NCBI GenBank assembly: GCA_035720945.1
Contig: DASTNK010000129.1
Span: 1 to 20,219 of the forward strand
Length of the DNA stretch: 20,219 nt
Reading direction: 5' to 3'
Source: SCQX01 sp035720945
GTDB taxonomy: Bacteria > Pseudomonadota > Gammaproteobacteria > Burkholderiales > Burkholderiaceae_B
Positions 1 through 6,583 of this stretch are shown here, piece by piece. Both the position numbers and the translations under genes were made by a program. Within the stretch, counting starts at the first letter, position 1. Each line of letters begins with the position of its first letter. Below the pieces are notes generated by a model. The model was not told where the DNA came from. It ran no database searches and saw only the letters and a list, made by a program, of their open reading frames with translations.

Positions 1-633
1 ATCTGGTGGGCGCTGTGCCTGAACGTCACGGCGGGCATCGGCGTCATCGGCCAGGCCTCGGTCATGATCCAGGAGAGCTTCAAGGGCGCCGTCACGCCTG
101 CTGCCGCGGCCGGCTTCGTGGGCCTGCTCTCCCTGGCCAACATGCTGGGACGATTCCTGTGGTCGTATGCGTCGGATTACCTGGGCCGCAAGAATACTTA
201 TTACATCTTCCTGGCTCTTGGCGCCGTGCTGTACTTGCTGGTGCCCAGCGCGGGGGCGGCGGGATACGTGGCCGTCTTTGTGCTGTTCTACACCATCATC
301 ATTTCGATGTACGGCGGTGGGTTCTCGACACTGCCAGCCTACCTGGCCGACATGTTCGGCACGCGGTTCGTGGGAGGGATACATGGCCGCGCCCTGACGG
401 CCTGGGCGGCCGCTGGCATCTTCGGTCCGGTTCTGGTGAATTACATCCGCCAATACCAGGTCAACCATGGCGTTCCCCCGTCGCAGGCCTATACCGAGAC
501 CATGTACATCATGGCCGGCCTTCTGGTCGTGGGCATCATCTGCAACTTCTTCGTGCGCCCGGTATCGTCGCACCACCACATGACCGCCGAGCAATTGGGC
601 ACAGCCACCGCCCAGCCCGCCATGGGCCATTGA
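1..633 (+). CDS. OFA-type MFS transporter, C-terminal part (5' end outside window)
   Basis: The reading frame is open from the first base, so the gene is cut by the window edge; about 210 residues remain. The visible part has alternating hydrophobic helices typical of the second half of a 12-helix major facilitator. It includes the inter-helix motif LGRFLWSYASDYLGRKN (about residues 49-65), a repeat of the MFS D/R-rich loop, and the stretch TLPAYLADMFGTRFVGGIHG, typical of the oxalate/formate antiporter (OFA) family. It would exchange small organic acids across the inner membrane, but the substrate cannot be read from the sequence. The C-terminus is short and cytoplasmic (HHHMTAEQLGTATAQPAMGH). 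A small membrane protein gene follows 19 bp downstream, the usual context for this transporter type. Family assignment is firm; substrate is open. Confidence 0.85.
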   Translation: MWWALCLNVTAGIGVIGQASVMIQESFKGAVTPAAAAGFVGLLSLANMLGRFLWSYASDYLGRKNTYYIFLALGAVLYLLVPSAGAAGYVAVFVLFYTIIISMYGGGFSTLPAYLADMFGTRFVGGIHGRALTAWAAAGIFGPVLVNYIRQYQVNHGVPPSQAYTETMYIMAGLLVVGIICNFFVRPVSSHHHMTAEQLGTATAQPAMGH

Positions 634-652
634 ATCTCAAGGAGACCATCAC

Positions 653-772
653 ATGGAAGAGCGCACCACCACCTCACCCGCACTACTGATCATTTTCTGG
701 CTGTACGTCGGTATTCCGCTGGTGCTGGGAATCTGGGAAACCTTGATCAAGGCGTCCGCCTTGTTCAAATAA
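653..772 (+). CDS. small single-helix membrane protein next to MFS transporter (MFS transporter small subunit type)
   Basis: This 39-residue ORF starts MEERTTTSPALLIIFWLYVG and ends ETLIKASALFK. A clear Shine-Dalgarno AAGGAG lies at 639-644, 8 nt before the ATG. It encodes one hydrophobic helix of about 20 residues (LLIIFWLYVGIPLVLGIWET) with short polar ends. Tiny proteins of this look are regularly encoded immediately downstream of OFA-type MFS transporters and are annotated as an MFS transporter small subunit. Their biochemical role is not established to my knowledge. The 19-bp gap to the transporter, the strong ribosome site and the terminator just downstream (791-829) argue that it is a real gene and the last of its operon. 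Confidence 0.75.
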   Translation: MEERTTTSPALLIIFWLYVGIPLVLGIWETLIKASALFK

Positions 773-790
773 ACGCAAGACCCGCACAGC

Positions 791-829
791 AAAACACCCT
801 GGAACCGCACAGCGGCTCCAGGGTGTTTT
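791..829. terminator. bidirectional Rho-independent terminator
   Basis: Perfect 13-bp arms AAAACACCCTGGA (791-803) and TCCAGGGTGTTTT (817-829) enclose a small inner CCG/CGG stem. The stem ends in a T run on the plus strand and, by symmetry, on the minus strand. It sits between the convergent MFS/small-protein operon and the UspA-type gene, so it can end both transcripts. Confidence 0.85.
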
Positions 830-843
830 ATCTCAACAGATGT

Positions 844-1305
844 TCAGTCGGACTCTTTGACCCGATAGACCAGAACCGCCACCTTGGCAAGGCTCAGCAC
901 CTTGATGGTGACACTGCCCAGAAGCAGGCGCGACAAGCCGCTACGCCCGTGGCTGCCAATGAAGATGAGGTCGCATTTTTCATCTTCGGTCGCCTGCACC
1001 AGGCCATCGGCCACATTGAAATTGGACACGGCCTTGCCCACTGCCTTGACCCCGGCTGTGGAAGCGCGATCGAGCACGGCCTTGAGATACTTCTGGGCCT
1101 GCTCGGCTGCGGTTTTTTCGTAGTCTTCGTCGGTGATGGCGTAAGCGGCCGCCATGCCGTCGAACCCGACCGTTGCCGCGAAAGGCTGGGTGACGTACAG
1201 CGCCACGATCTCGGCACCGATCTGGCGGGCGAAACAAACGCCTTTGTTGGCGGCCTGCGCGGACAGGGGGGAACCGTCAGTGGGGATGAGTATTCTCTTG
1301 AACAT
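844..1305 (-). CDS. universal stress protein, UspA family (ATP-binding type)
   Basis: A 153-residue protein, one Usp domain, beginning MFKRILIPTDGSPLS with the acidic residue of the first beta strand. The C-terminal ATP-binding signature G-x2-G-x9-G-S is intact (GSHGRSGLSRLLLGS), so it belongs to the nucleotide-binding, monodomain group. The start at 1305 was chosen over an in-frame ATG 33 bp upstream because Usp proteins begin right at the first beta strand, and a GAGG lies about 8 nt upstream. These cytoplasmic proteins support survival under stress such as energy limitation, anaerobiosis or NO; the specific trigger cannot be read here. It stands alone, and its 3' end meets the shared terminator at 791-829. 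Confidence 0.9.
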   Translation of the reverse strand: MFKRILIPTDGSPLSAQAANKGVCFARQIGAEIVALYVTQPFAATVGFDGMAAAYAITDEDYEKTAAEQAQKYLKAVLDRASTAGVKAVGKAVSNFNVADGLVQATEDEKCDLIFIGSHGRSGLSRLLLGSVTIKVLSLAKVAVLVYRVKESD

Positions 1306-1405
1306 GATCGGCCTCGCAAGTGATACGTGCTTCCACAAGGTTAACCAGAAGTCGTGAAAAAAGGAAGCCGGTCAATCCCTAACCCCGCCGCCGAACACGC
1401 TCTGA

Positions 1406-1747
1406 CTATAGACCAATCGCCGCCTGATACAGATTGGTCGACCGTGTGCCGGAACGGCAATACGCCAGCACCGGCGCCGGAAGGTCTTTGAGCAACGCGG
1501 CGAACTGGACGACGTCTTCACGTGTCATGGCGCCACTGATCACCGGAAGGTACTCCGCCCGGACGCCGGCCGCCGTCGCCGCCGCGATGACTTCGGCGGA
1601 CGGGGGTTGATCAGGCCCACCCTCGAAATCGGGACGGTTGATGATGATGCTCTTGAAACCCGCCGCCGCGATGTCGGGGACGTCTTCCACGGCGATCTGG
1701 GGGGACACCGCGAAATCGGGGGTCAGTACGCTGATCTGGACAGACAT
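1406..1747 (-). CDS. TIGR01244/DUF442 family phosphatase-like (sulfur transferase) protein
   Basis: A 113-residue protein starting MSVQISVLTPDFAVSPQI. It has the compact dual-specificity-phosphatase-like fold of the DUF442 (TIGR01244) family, whose members also form the N-terminal part of the Blh beta-lactamase-like sulfur dioxygenase fusions. The C-x5-R loop is present near the C-terminus (YCRSGTRSTN), so the catalytic cysteine and arginine are both there. A linked sulfur dioxygenase or ArsR/BigR regulator is not visible in the window, so a role in persulfide/thiosulfate chemistry is only suggested by family. GGAG lies 6 to 9 nt before the ATG. It is separated by 108 bp from the upstream deacetylase gene and has its own candidate promoter. 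Confidence 0.75.
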   Translation of the reverse strand: MSVQISVLTPDFAVSPQIAVEDVPDIAAAGFKSIIINRPDFEGGPDQPPSAEVIAAATAAGVRAEYLPVISGAMTREDVVQFAALLKDLPAPVLAYCRSGTRSTNLYQAAIGL

Positions 1748-1781
1748 GATGCGCTCCGCAATGATGAGAATTCAGTTCGAT

Positions 1782-1809
1782 AACATAACATCATTGTCGC
1801 GATGTCCAA
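1782..1809 (-). promoter_or_regulatory. candidate promoter of the DUF442-type gene
   Basis: On the minus strand TTGGAC (-35) is followed after 16 bp by TATGTT (-10), in the only AT-rich part of the 108-bp gap. The -10 lies in a short direct repeat (ATGTT ATGTT). Match to consensus is moderate. Confidence 0.35.
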
Positions 1810-1855
1810 CGTTTGGAATCGACGACATTTGAGTCCGGCGACACTTGGAAGCAGC

Positions 1856-2692
1856 TCAGGGTATGGCATCCACCGACAAACCGCCCACCGACAAACCGTA
1901 TTCCTCCAGCCAGGCCGCCGTGCGCTTGTCGGCGAGCACTTCGAATTCAGCGACGCGCTGGTCACCCAGCACATCACCGGCTGACTGACTGGCTGGATGG
2001 CACATCAGCACACTGGCCGATCCGGCCGCGCCCAACCAGGTTTTGAGCAACCGGCCATAAGCCTCGCGCCCGCCCTGGAAATCGTACACACCGAGGAATC
2101 CTTGATTCACGGCGAACCCTGCGCCGCGGGCCAGGCGGACCAGACTGGCCGCCCCCAACCCCTGGATGACGCCAGCCTTGAACCGGAACGAACCCGTCAT
2201 GCCGAGGCGCCCCATGCGCGTATTGCGCACCCACAAGCGCTTGTGCGGATACCGGTGCACGAGCTCCGCCATCAGGCATTGGCGTATCTGGGGCAGTTGA
2301 TGCACGTGCTGATGACCATCGACGAAATCGGGTGCGCGCCCCAACACCGATTCGAAGCGATCGAGTTGGCGCACGATCTGCCGCCGCACCCGGACTTCGT
2401 CGAGCTGCCGCAGATAGCTGCGTGCGATGAGCGTCGATACCGGCAGGCTCAGAGCCGCCGGATCGGGGGTGGTTTCGAGGCGCTCGGTAAAATTCAGGTG
2501 CAGACCGATCTGCAGCCCGGATACACTAAGCGCTTTTGCGTTGCGCGCGAATGAGGCTCCGTCGACCAGGCAACTGGTCGCCCCCAACCGCCCCTGCCCG
2601 GCAAGCTGCAGGACAGCGGTGTCGATCCCGGGGTGCATGCCGAAGTCGTCGGCGCAAATGACAATGTGCTTGATGTCGCCCATGGTCTTCAT
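1856..2692 (-). CDS. lgmC: ChbG/HpnK (YdjC-like) carbohydrate deacetylase, LgmC-like
   Basis: A 278-residue YdjC/ChbG-family metal-dependent deacetylase. Visible active-site motifs are ADDFG (residues 14-18, metal and base aspartates), GLHLN (63-67) and DGHQHVH (125-131, metal histidines). Ribosome site GGAGG (2699-2703) is 6 nt before the ATG, supporting this start over the ATG three codons later. Family members remove N-acetyl groups from sugars, including hopanoid-linked (HpnK) or chitooligosaccharide (ChbG) substrates. Here the neighbours are a GtrA protein, an ArnT-like transferase and a GT2 transferase, matching the Bordetella lgm set in which (from memory) LgmC is thought to deacetylate undecaprenyl-linked GlcNAc. 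The lgm assignment is inference from context; no hopanoid cyclase gene is present. Divergent from the GtrA gene with only 33 bp between. Confidence 0.8.
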   Translation of the reverse strand: MKTMGDIKHIVICADDFGMHPGIDTAVLQLAGQGRLGATSCLVDGASFARNAKALSVSGLQIGLHLNFTERLETTPDPAALSLPVSTLIARSYLRQLDEVRVRRQIVRQLDRFESVLGRAPDFVDGHQHVHQLPQIRQCLMAELVHRYPHKRLWVRNTRMGRLGMTGSFRFKAGVIQGLGAASLVRLARGAGFAVNQGFLGVYDFQGGREAYGRLLKTWLGAAGSASVLMCHPASQSAGDVLGDQRVAEFEVLADKRTAAWLEEYGLSVGGLSVDAIP

Positions 2693-2725
2693 GCAATTCC
2701 TCCGGCATCCCGATAACAGCGAGTC

Positions 2726-3115
2726 ATGAGAAAGATATTAAGCCAACTGAGCTGGTTCGTGGCCGTGGGCTGCGCCGCTGCCGCAACCCATTGGCTGGTG
2801 GTGGTGGCTGTGGTAAGCCTGGCATCGCTGGCGCCGCTGGCAGCCAATGTGATTGGCTGGCTGGTGGCATTCGGCGTGTCGTTCTCGGGCCATTACCAAC
2901 TGACGTTCCGGCACCTGCGCGCCCCCGTGCTGAGGGCGGCAAGGCGGTTCTTTCTGGTATCGGCGCTGGGTTTCTGCGTGAACGAAGCCAGCTACGCCTG
3001 GCTCCTGCGCGCAACGACGATACGCTACGACGTGCTGCTCGCCATCATTTTAATCGCGATTGCCGGCCTGACGTTCATTTTGGGGCGGTTTTGGGCGTTC
3101 CGGAGCAAAATTTAA
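2726..3115 (+). CDS. GtrA family membrane protein (putative lipid-linked sugar flippase)
   Basis: A 129-residue protein with four predicted membrane helices (about 8-30, 35-54, 74-94 and 101-123) and the basic C-terminal end GRFWAFRSKI typical of GtrA. GtrA proteins flip polyprenyl-phosphate-linked sugars across the inner membrane in O-antigen modification (gtrABC) and related systems. It lies among a GT2 transferase, an ArnT-like transferase and a deacetylase, so the natural role is moving the sugar carrier to the periplasm; in the lgm system the corresponding function is assigned to LgmD, though I am not certain that LgmD is a GtrA homologue. Oddly it is on the opposite strand from its three partners, 33 bp from the deacetylase start and with its last 41 bp overlapping the end of the transferase gene. 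No strong ribosome site is seen. Confidence 0.8.
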   Translation: MRKILSQLSWFVAVGCAAAATHWLVVVAVVSLASLAPLAANVIGWLVAFGVSFSGHYQLTFRHLRAPVLRAARRFFLVSALGFCVNEASYAWLLRATTIRYDVLLAIILIAIAGLTFILGRFWAFRSKI

Positions 3116-4658
3116 GTGGCTCACCGGCGGGTACGAACCATGCCCTGAGTTTTTTGCTCTTGAACCTCACCGGCAAGGTTTTCAAGAACGGGAAATCGCC
3201 AAGACTGTCCGTGTCCCCGACCAGCCAAAGATTCACCGCGCGTGGACCGCACAGCTTTTCCCGGAACGTTTGCGACGTGATAAGCAGTTTGTCGGCCGCG
3301 GCCGGGTCGAATTGGCCCGCATCGTACAGTTCCTTGCGCCAGCCGTCATGCAACAGGATTTCTGGATCCTTCCACCTGGAAACGATCATCGCCGACTTCG
3401 CCGTGCGCAGATAGAAGTTGAAGTCGTAGTAATAGTAGTCGAGCATCACTACTTTATCGGCCGGCTGATACTGCGTGCGCACCTGCTCGGCCAGATATTT
3501 GGTCGTGCGTCGTGGCGACACCACCAGCACAATGACGGCGATCAAGCACAGGCACGCTGAAACCACCCAGTATCTCGACAACACCTTCAAGGCGCGTTGG
3601 CTGCTGTCGCCCCCCAGCCGCTGGGCGAAGAGCTCGGCCAGGAAAAAAGCGAATGGCGGCAGCAACGGCAGAATGTAGCCGATCAGTTTCGAAGCGGGGA
3701 TCGAGAAAAAGATCAGCACGACCAGGAACCAGGACACCATCAGTCCGCGAAACGCGCCCAGCTCCGCATTCTTCCAGTAGGCGCCCCGCGCCAGTCGCCA
3801 CACTTGCGTGGACCACGGAAGCGTCATCACGAGCAACACTGGCACATAGAACCAGAACGGCTGGCGGTTGTTGAAGCTCGTCTCCAGGAAACGGTCGAAC
3901 TGCTGGTAGATGATGTAGTAATGGAAAAAGCCCGGGAAATGCCATTCCATGTACACCATCCACGGTAGCGCCACGACAGCCAAGGCGACGAAGCCCGGCC
4001 AGATGAACATGCGGCGCATCAGGTCGAAGCGCCGCCGGCCGGCCAGCCAAAAGACGATGATTCCACCAGGTAGCGCGATACCGATCAGACCCTTGGCCAG
4101 GAAGCCGAAACCCGCCGCGGCATAGGCCAGCGTCAGCACAAGCCGGTAGCGCTCGCCACGCTCCATCCTGAAGACCGCCGCGGCGCCCAGCACCACCGTG
4201 GCGGTGATCGCGGCGGCAACGGTCATATCCATGTTGGCGTACTGCCCGCCACCGACAAAAAACGGCGCGGTCACCAGGACCAGCGTGGCGAGAATAGCGA
4301 CACGGCGGTCGGCGAAAGTCTTGATCAGCCAGAAGAACATGGCGGCCATCAAGGTGGCGGCCAGCACCGAGCACAGCCTGGCAGCCCATTCATTCACACC
4401 AAACAGCCACAGCGACAACTCGGTGACCCAGTAGAACAAGGGTGGCTTGTGGAAGAATGGCAGGCCGTCCAGCCGCGGCACCCAGGCCTGACCGACGTCG
4501 AGCATTCCCCACGCCACGCCCACGTAGCGCCCTTCATCCGGCAGCATCAACGGCCGCGTCCAGGTCGTGGCCGACACCCATAGAAATGTGATGATCGCCA
4601 CCAGCCACGTGGATCGAATTTCCAGCATCCTGGAGGTCAGTTGCACCAACCGATTCAT
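3075..4658 (-). CDS. lgmB: ArnT-like lipid A glycosyltransferase (GT-C, PMT family), LgmB-like
   Basis: A 527-residue polytopic membrane protein of the ArnT/PMT_2 family. The first periplasmic loop carries the catalytic-site motif LPDEGRY (39-45) and the following FFHKPPLFYW (68-77), both diagnostic of ArnT-type enzymes. About a dozen hydrophobic helices follow, then a soluble C-terminal periplasmic domain from about residue 400. Such enzymes transfer an amino sugar from undecaprenyl phosphate to lipid A phosphates in the periplasm, reducing negative charge and sensitivity to cationic peptides. With no L-Ara4N synthesis genes (arnA, arnB) visible, and with a deacetylase next door, the Bordetella LgmB (glucosamine) model fits better than classic ArnT. 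The 3' end overlaps the convergent GtrA gene by 41 bp. Start ATG has GGGAAA about 8 nt upstream. Confidence 0.85.
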   Translation of the reverse strand: MNRLVQLTSRMLEIRSTWLVAIITFLWVSATTWTRPLMLPDEGRYVGVAWGMLDVGQAWVPRLDGLPFFHKPPLFYWVTELSLWLFGVNEWAARLCSVLAATLMAAMFFWLIKTFADRRVAILATLVLVTAPFFVGGGQYANMDMTVAAAITATVVLGAAAVFRMERGERYRLVLTLAYAAAGFGFLAKGLIGIALPGGIIVFWLAGRRRFDLMRRMFIWPGFVALAVVALPWMVYMEWHFPGFFHYYIIYQQFDRFLETSFNNRQPFWFYVPVLLVMTLPWSTQVWRLARGAYWKNAELGAFRGLMVSWFLVVLIFFSIPASKLIGYILPLLPPFAFFLAELFAQRLGGDSSQRALKVLSRYWVVSACLCLIAVIVLVVSPRRTTKYLAEQVRTQYQPADKVVMLDYYYYDFNFYLRTAKSAMIVSRWKDPEILLHDGWRKELYDAGQFDPAAADKLLITSQTFREKLCGPRAVNLWLVGDTDSLGDFPFLKTLPVRFKSKKLRAWFVPAGEPLKFCSGTPKTAPK

Positions 4659-4937
4659 AAACAGATTTCCCGAATGGAGGCTGAGTCCCCGACGGGAATC
4701 AAGCCTGGTATCCTAAGTTGGAGGTTCGTTGAACAATAAATCAGCCGAGATCGGCACCAGTGCGGTATTTGACGCTAGCGGGAACAAATAAAACCGATGG
4801 CTTCTTGGTCTGGGCAAGGCGCAAACCGCAGCGATAGCCTGTGCCACCGAGAGGATTTGCAACGCCGCCCAGGCCGAAAAGACGCGGCATTATGTTCCAG
4901 ACAGCGCCAAACACTGCACAAGGCAGGTCGCGAATCA
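4659..4937. other. 279-bp intergenic gap between the GT2 and ArnT-like genes
   Basis: The gap holds no clear gene. A minus-strand frame (4741-4938) begins with an ATG overlapping the GT2 stop (TGATG), but its product of about 65 residues has no recognisable features. A small inverted repeat GTTC-GTT-GAAC lies near 4726-4736. No convincing terminator was found, so the two transferase genes may still be co-transcribed. Confidence 0.4.
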
Positions 4938-6080
4938 TCAAGCAGCTTGATCCCGATCGCGCCCGGACAAGCCGTTGGCGTCGGCCGGCACGCCCAGCCC
5001 CGTCCCGATCCGGTCCTTGATCAGGTAAACAGGGCGCCCCTTGACCTCGCTGAAGATGCGCGCCACATATTCACCCACGACGCCCAGTGACATGAGATTC
5101 ACGCCCGCGAAAAAGAGGATCACGGCGATGATGGTTGCCCAGCCCTGGACCACGTCGCCGTATATCCAGTGGTTGACCACGACATACAACCCGTAGGCGA
5201 ACGACAGCAGCGACAAGCCCATCCCCGCTAGACTGAACATCCGCAGCGGCCATGTCGTGAAGGCCGTCAAGCCATCGAACGCGAAGCGCACCAGTTTGAA
5301 CGGTTTGAAGGTCGTCGTCCCGTGCAGGCGCCCGGGCGGCGTGTAGTAAAAAGGTTCGGAACCGAACCCCACCCAGGCGAACAGGCCCTTCATGAAGCGG
5401 TCACGCTCGGGCAACATCCGCAGCGCGTCCACCACCCGCCTGTCCATGAGACGAAAATCCCCAGCGTTCTCCGGCACTTGCAGCCCATTGGAAGAGCGCA
5501 TCAAACGGTAAAAGAGTTTGGTGCCGACCCGCTTGAACAGGGATTCATCGGCGCGTGTCTCGCGAACCGCATAGACCATGTCCACCCCATGGCGCCAGCG
5601 ATCGAGCATTTGTGGAATGAGCGCCGGCGGATGCTGCAGGTCGGCATCGAGACACACCACCACCTGGCCATGCGCCGCCTCGATACCGGCACTGAGCGCG
5701 GCCTCTTTGCCGAAATTGCGCGACAGACGCAAATAAACGATTTCAGGGTGGGTATCGGCCCACGACGTGAACAGGCCCGACGTGGCATCAGTGCTACCGT
5801 CGTCGACGACGATGATCTCGTAGCGTGGCGCCAGGGTTCGCAGCACCGCGATGAGCGCCGGCAACAGCACCCTGAGATTCGCCTCTTCGTTCAGGCTCGG
5901 CACCACGCAACTGATCGAGTCGGGTGAACGAACGACACCTTCCTGGACAGTCGTGTTGTCTGCGGCCGCGAGGGGTGGGTTAGGCACGGAACAGCATCTC
6001 GGCAATGGATGGATGGGCGAAAAGAGGGGAACGGAAGCGATTATTGCACATTCACTTGCGATTCCACTTAGCACAGACAC
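4938..6080 (-). CDS. lgmA: GT2 polyprenyl-phosphate glycosyltransferase (ArnC/GtrB/DPM type), LgmA-like
   Basis: GT-A domain of family 2 with VVDDGSTD (91-98, nucleotide binding) and DADLQHPP (145-152, metal-binding DxD), then two C-terminal hydrophobic helices (about 276-300 and 309-333) and the VKGRPVYLI tail. This is the ArnC/GtrB/dolichol-phosphate-mannose-synthase architecture, which loads a sugar onto undecaprenyl phosphate at the cytoplasmic face. With the ArnT-like, GtrA and deacetylase genes it fits LgmA, the proposed first step of lipid A glucosamine addition. The start is uncertain: the longest frame begins at a GTG at 6080, but its first 30 or so residues are unlike the family. 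A second GTG at 5987 (349 residues) fits the usual length better. The gene is divergent from the NO-response operon. Confidence 0.82.
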   Translation of the reverse strand: MSVLSGIASECAIIASVPLFSPIHPLPRCCSVPNPPLAAADNTTVQEGVVRSPDSISCVVPSLNEEANLRVLLPALIAVLRTLAPRYEIIVVDDGSTDATSGLFTSWADTHPEIVYLRLSRNFGKEAALSAGIEAAHGQVVVCLDADLQHPPALIPQMLDRWRHGVDMVYAVRETRADESLFKRVGTKLFYRLMRSSNGLQVPENAGDFRLMDRRVVDALRMLPERDRFMKGLFAWVGFGSEPFYYTPPGRLHGTTTFKPFKLVRFAFDGLTAFTTWPLRMFSLAGMGLSLLSFAYGLYVVVNHWIYGDVVQGWATIIAVILFFAGVNLMSLGVVGEYVARIFSEVKGRPVYLIKDRIGTGLGVPADANGLSGRDRDQAA

Positions 6081-6102
6081 AGCGTAGACGGTAGAGAGGG
6101 AT

Positions 6103-6131
6103 TTGACTAGGGTTGTGGATTTTTATAAGAT
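6103..6131 (+). promoter_or_regulatory. sigma70-type promoter of the globin-nnrS-nsrR operon
   Basis: TTGACT (6103-6108) is followed after exactly 17 bp by TAAGAT (6126-6131). The -10 overlaps the left arm of the NsrR operator, so repressor binding would block RNA polymerase. Transcription would start about 25 nt before the globin ATG. Confidence 0.65.
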
Positions 6132-6149
6132 TCATTTTAAATATATCTT
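6127..6149. promoter_or_regulatory. nsrR box: NsrR operator (11-1-11 inverted repeat)
   Basis: The 23-bp site consists of AAGATTCATTT, one T, then AAATATATCTT. The known enterobacterial and betaproteobacterial NsrR consensus halves are AAGATGCATTT and AAATGCATCTT; the match is 10/11 and 9/11. Nine of eleven positions are symmetric. It overlaps the -10 of the promoter and ends one base before the ribosome site AAAGG of the globin gene. An nsrR gene lies in the same operon, so autoregulation is likely. This is a match by eye; binding is inference. Confidence 0.8.
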
Positions 6150-6160
6150 AAAGGCTCATC

Positions 6161-6583
6161 ATGCCCGAGGCCGCGCTCTGTACCGAAGAAGAAGTCACTC
6201 GTCTGGTCCATGGTTTCTATGGTCGCGTCCGCGCCGACAGCCAATTAGGGCCCATTTTCGACGCGCACGTGGGCGATTGGGACACTCATCTGGCCAAGAT
6301 GGTGCAGTTCTGGTCCTCCCTGCTGCGAGGCACCGGCACGTACCGCGGCGCCCCCATGCCCGCGCATATCGCCCTGCCAGGGCTGAACGCCGGCCTGTTC
6401 CGACAATGGTTGGCGTTGTTCCACGACACCACACGCGAGATACCCAACCGGCCGTTCGCGGAGCGGGCCGAGGAATTCGCGCATCGTGTCGCACGAAGCC
6501 TTTGGTTCGGGTACCAGATCAGCCGCGAGCCCGATCGCGCACCGCTGGAGCTCACCGATGACGAGTATCCCCAGCACGCTTGA
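6161..6583 (+). CDS. group III truncated hemoglobin
   Basis: A 140-residue group III (trHbP/Ctb-type) truncated globin. Seen in sequence: the FY pair at 19-20 (B9-B10), the proximal haem histidine H69 in the P-x-H-x-x-L context (AHIALPGL), and the tryptophan W83 (G8) conserved in this group. A ribosome site AAAGG (6150-6154) lies 6 nt before the ATG. Group III globins are linked to nitric oxide and nitrosative stress, best known from the Campylobacter Ctb protein. Here it is the first gene after an NsrR operator and overlaps nnrS, so a role in NO binding or detoxification in the cytoplasm is strongly suggested. No flavohemoglobin gene is visible in the window; this may be the NO-handling globin of the regulon, but that is inference. 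Confidence 0.87.
   Translation: MPEAALCTEEEVTRLVHGFYGRVRADSQLGPIFDAHVGDWDTHLAKMVQFWSSLLRGTGTYRGAPMPAHIALPGLNAGLFRQWLALFHDTTREIPNRPFAERAEEFAHRVARSLWFGYQISREPDRAPLELTDDEYPQHA
6547..6550 (+). promoter_or_regulatory. ribosome binding site deciding the nnrS start
   Basis: GGAG lies 7 nt before the ATG at 6558. Neither the upstream in-frame ATG (6486) nor the downstream one (6591) has such a site, so 6558 is the best start and nnrS overlaps the globin gene by 26 bp. Confidence 0.6.

Noticed and set aside
1306..1405. Possible FNR-type site and promoter upstream of the UspA gene
   Set aside because: Only a TTGACC -35-like element was seen; no TTGAT-N4-ATCAA palindrome and no good -10.
1856..2692. 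Hopanoid biosynthesis (HpnK) role for the deacetylase
   Set aside because: No squalene-hopene cyclase or other hpn gene is in the window, whereas ArnT-like, GT2 and GtrA genes surround it.
4741..4938. Minus-strand frame of about 65 codons beginning in a TGATG overlap with the GT2 stop
   Set aside because: No ribosome site beyond the overlap, no recognisable domain or membrane segment, and a composition like intergenic DNA. It may deserve a look if conserved, but the sequence alone does not support it.
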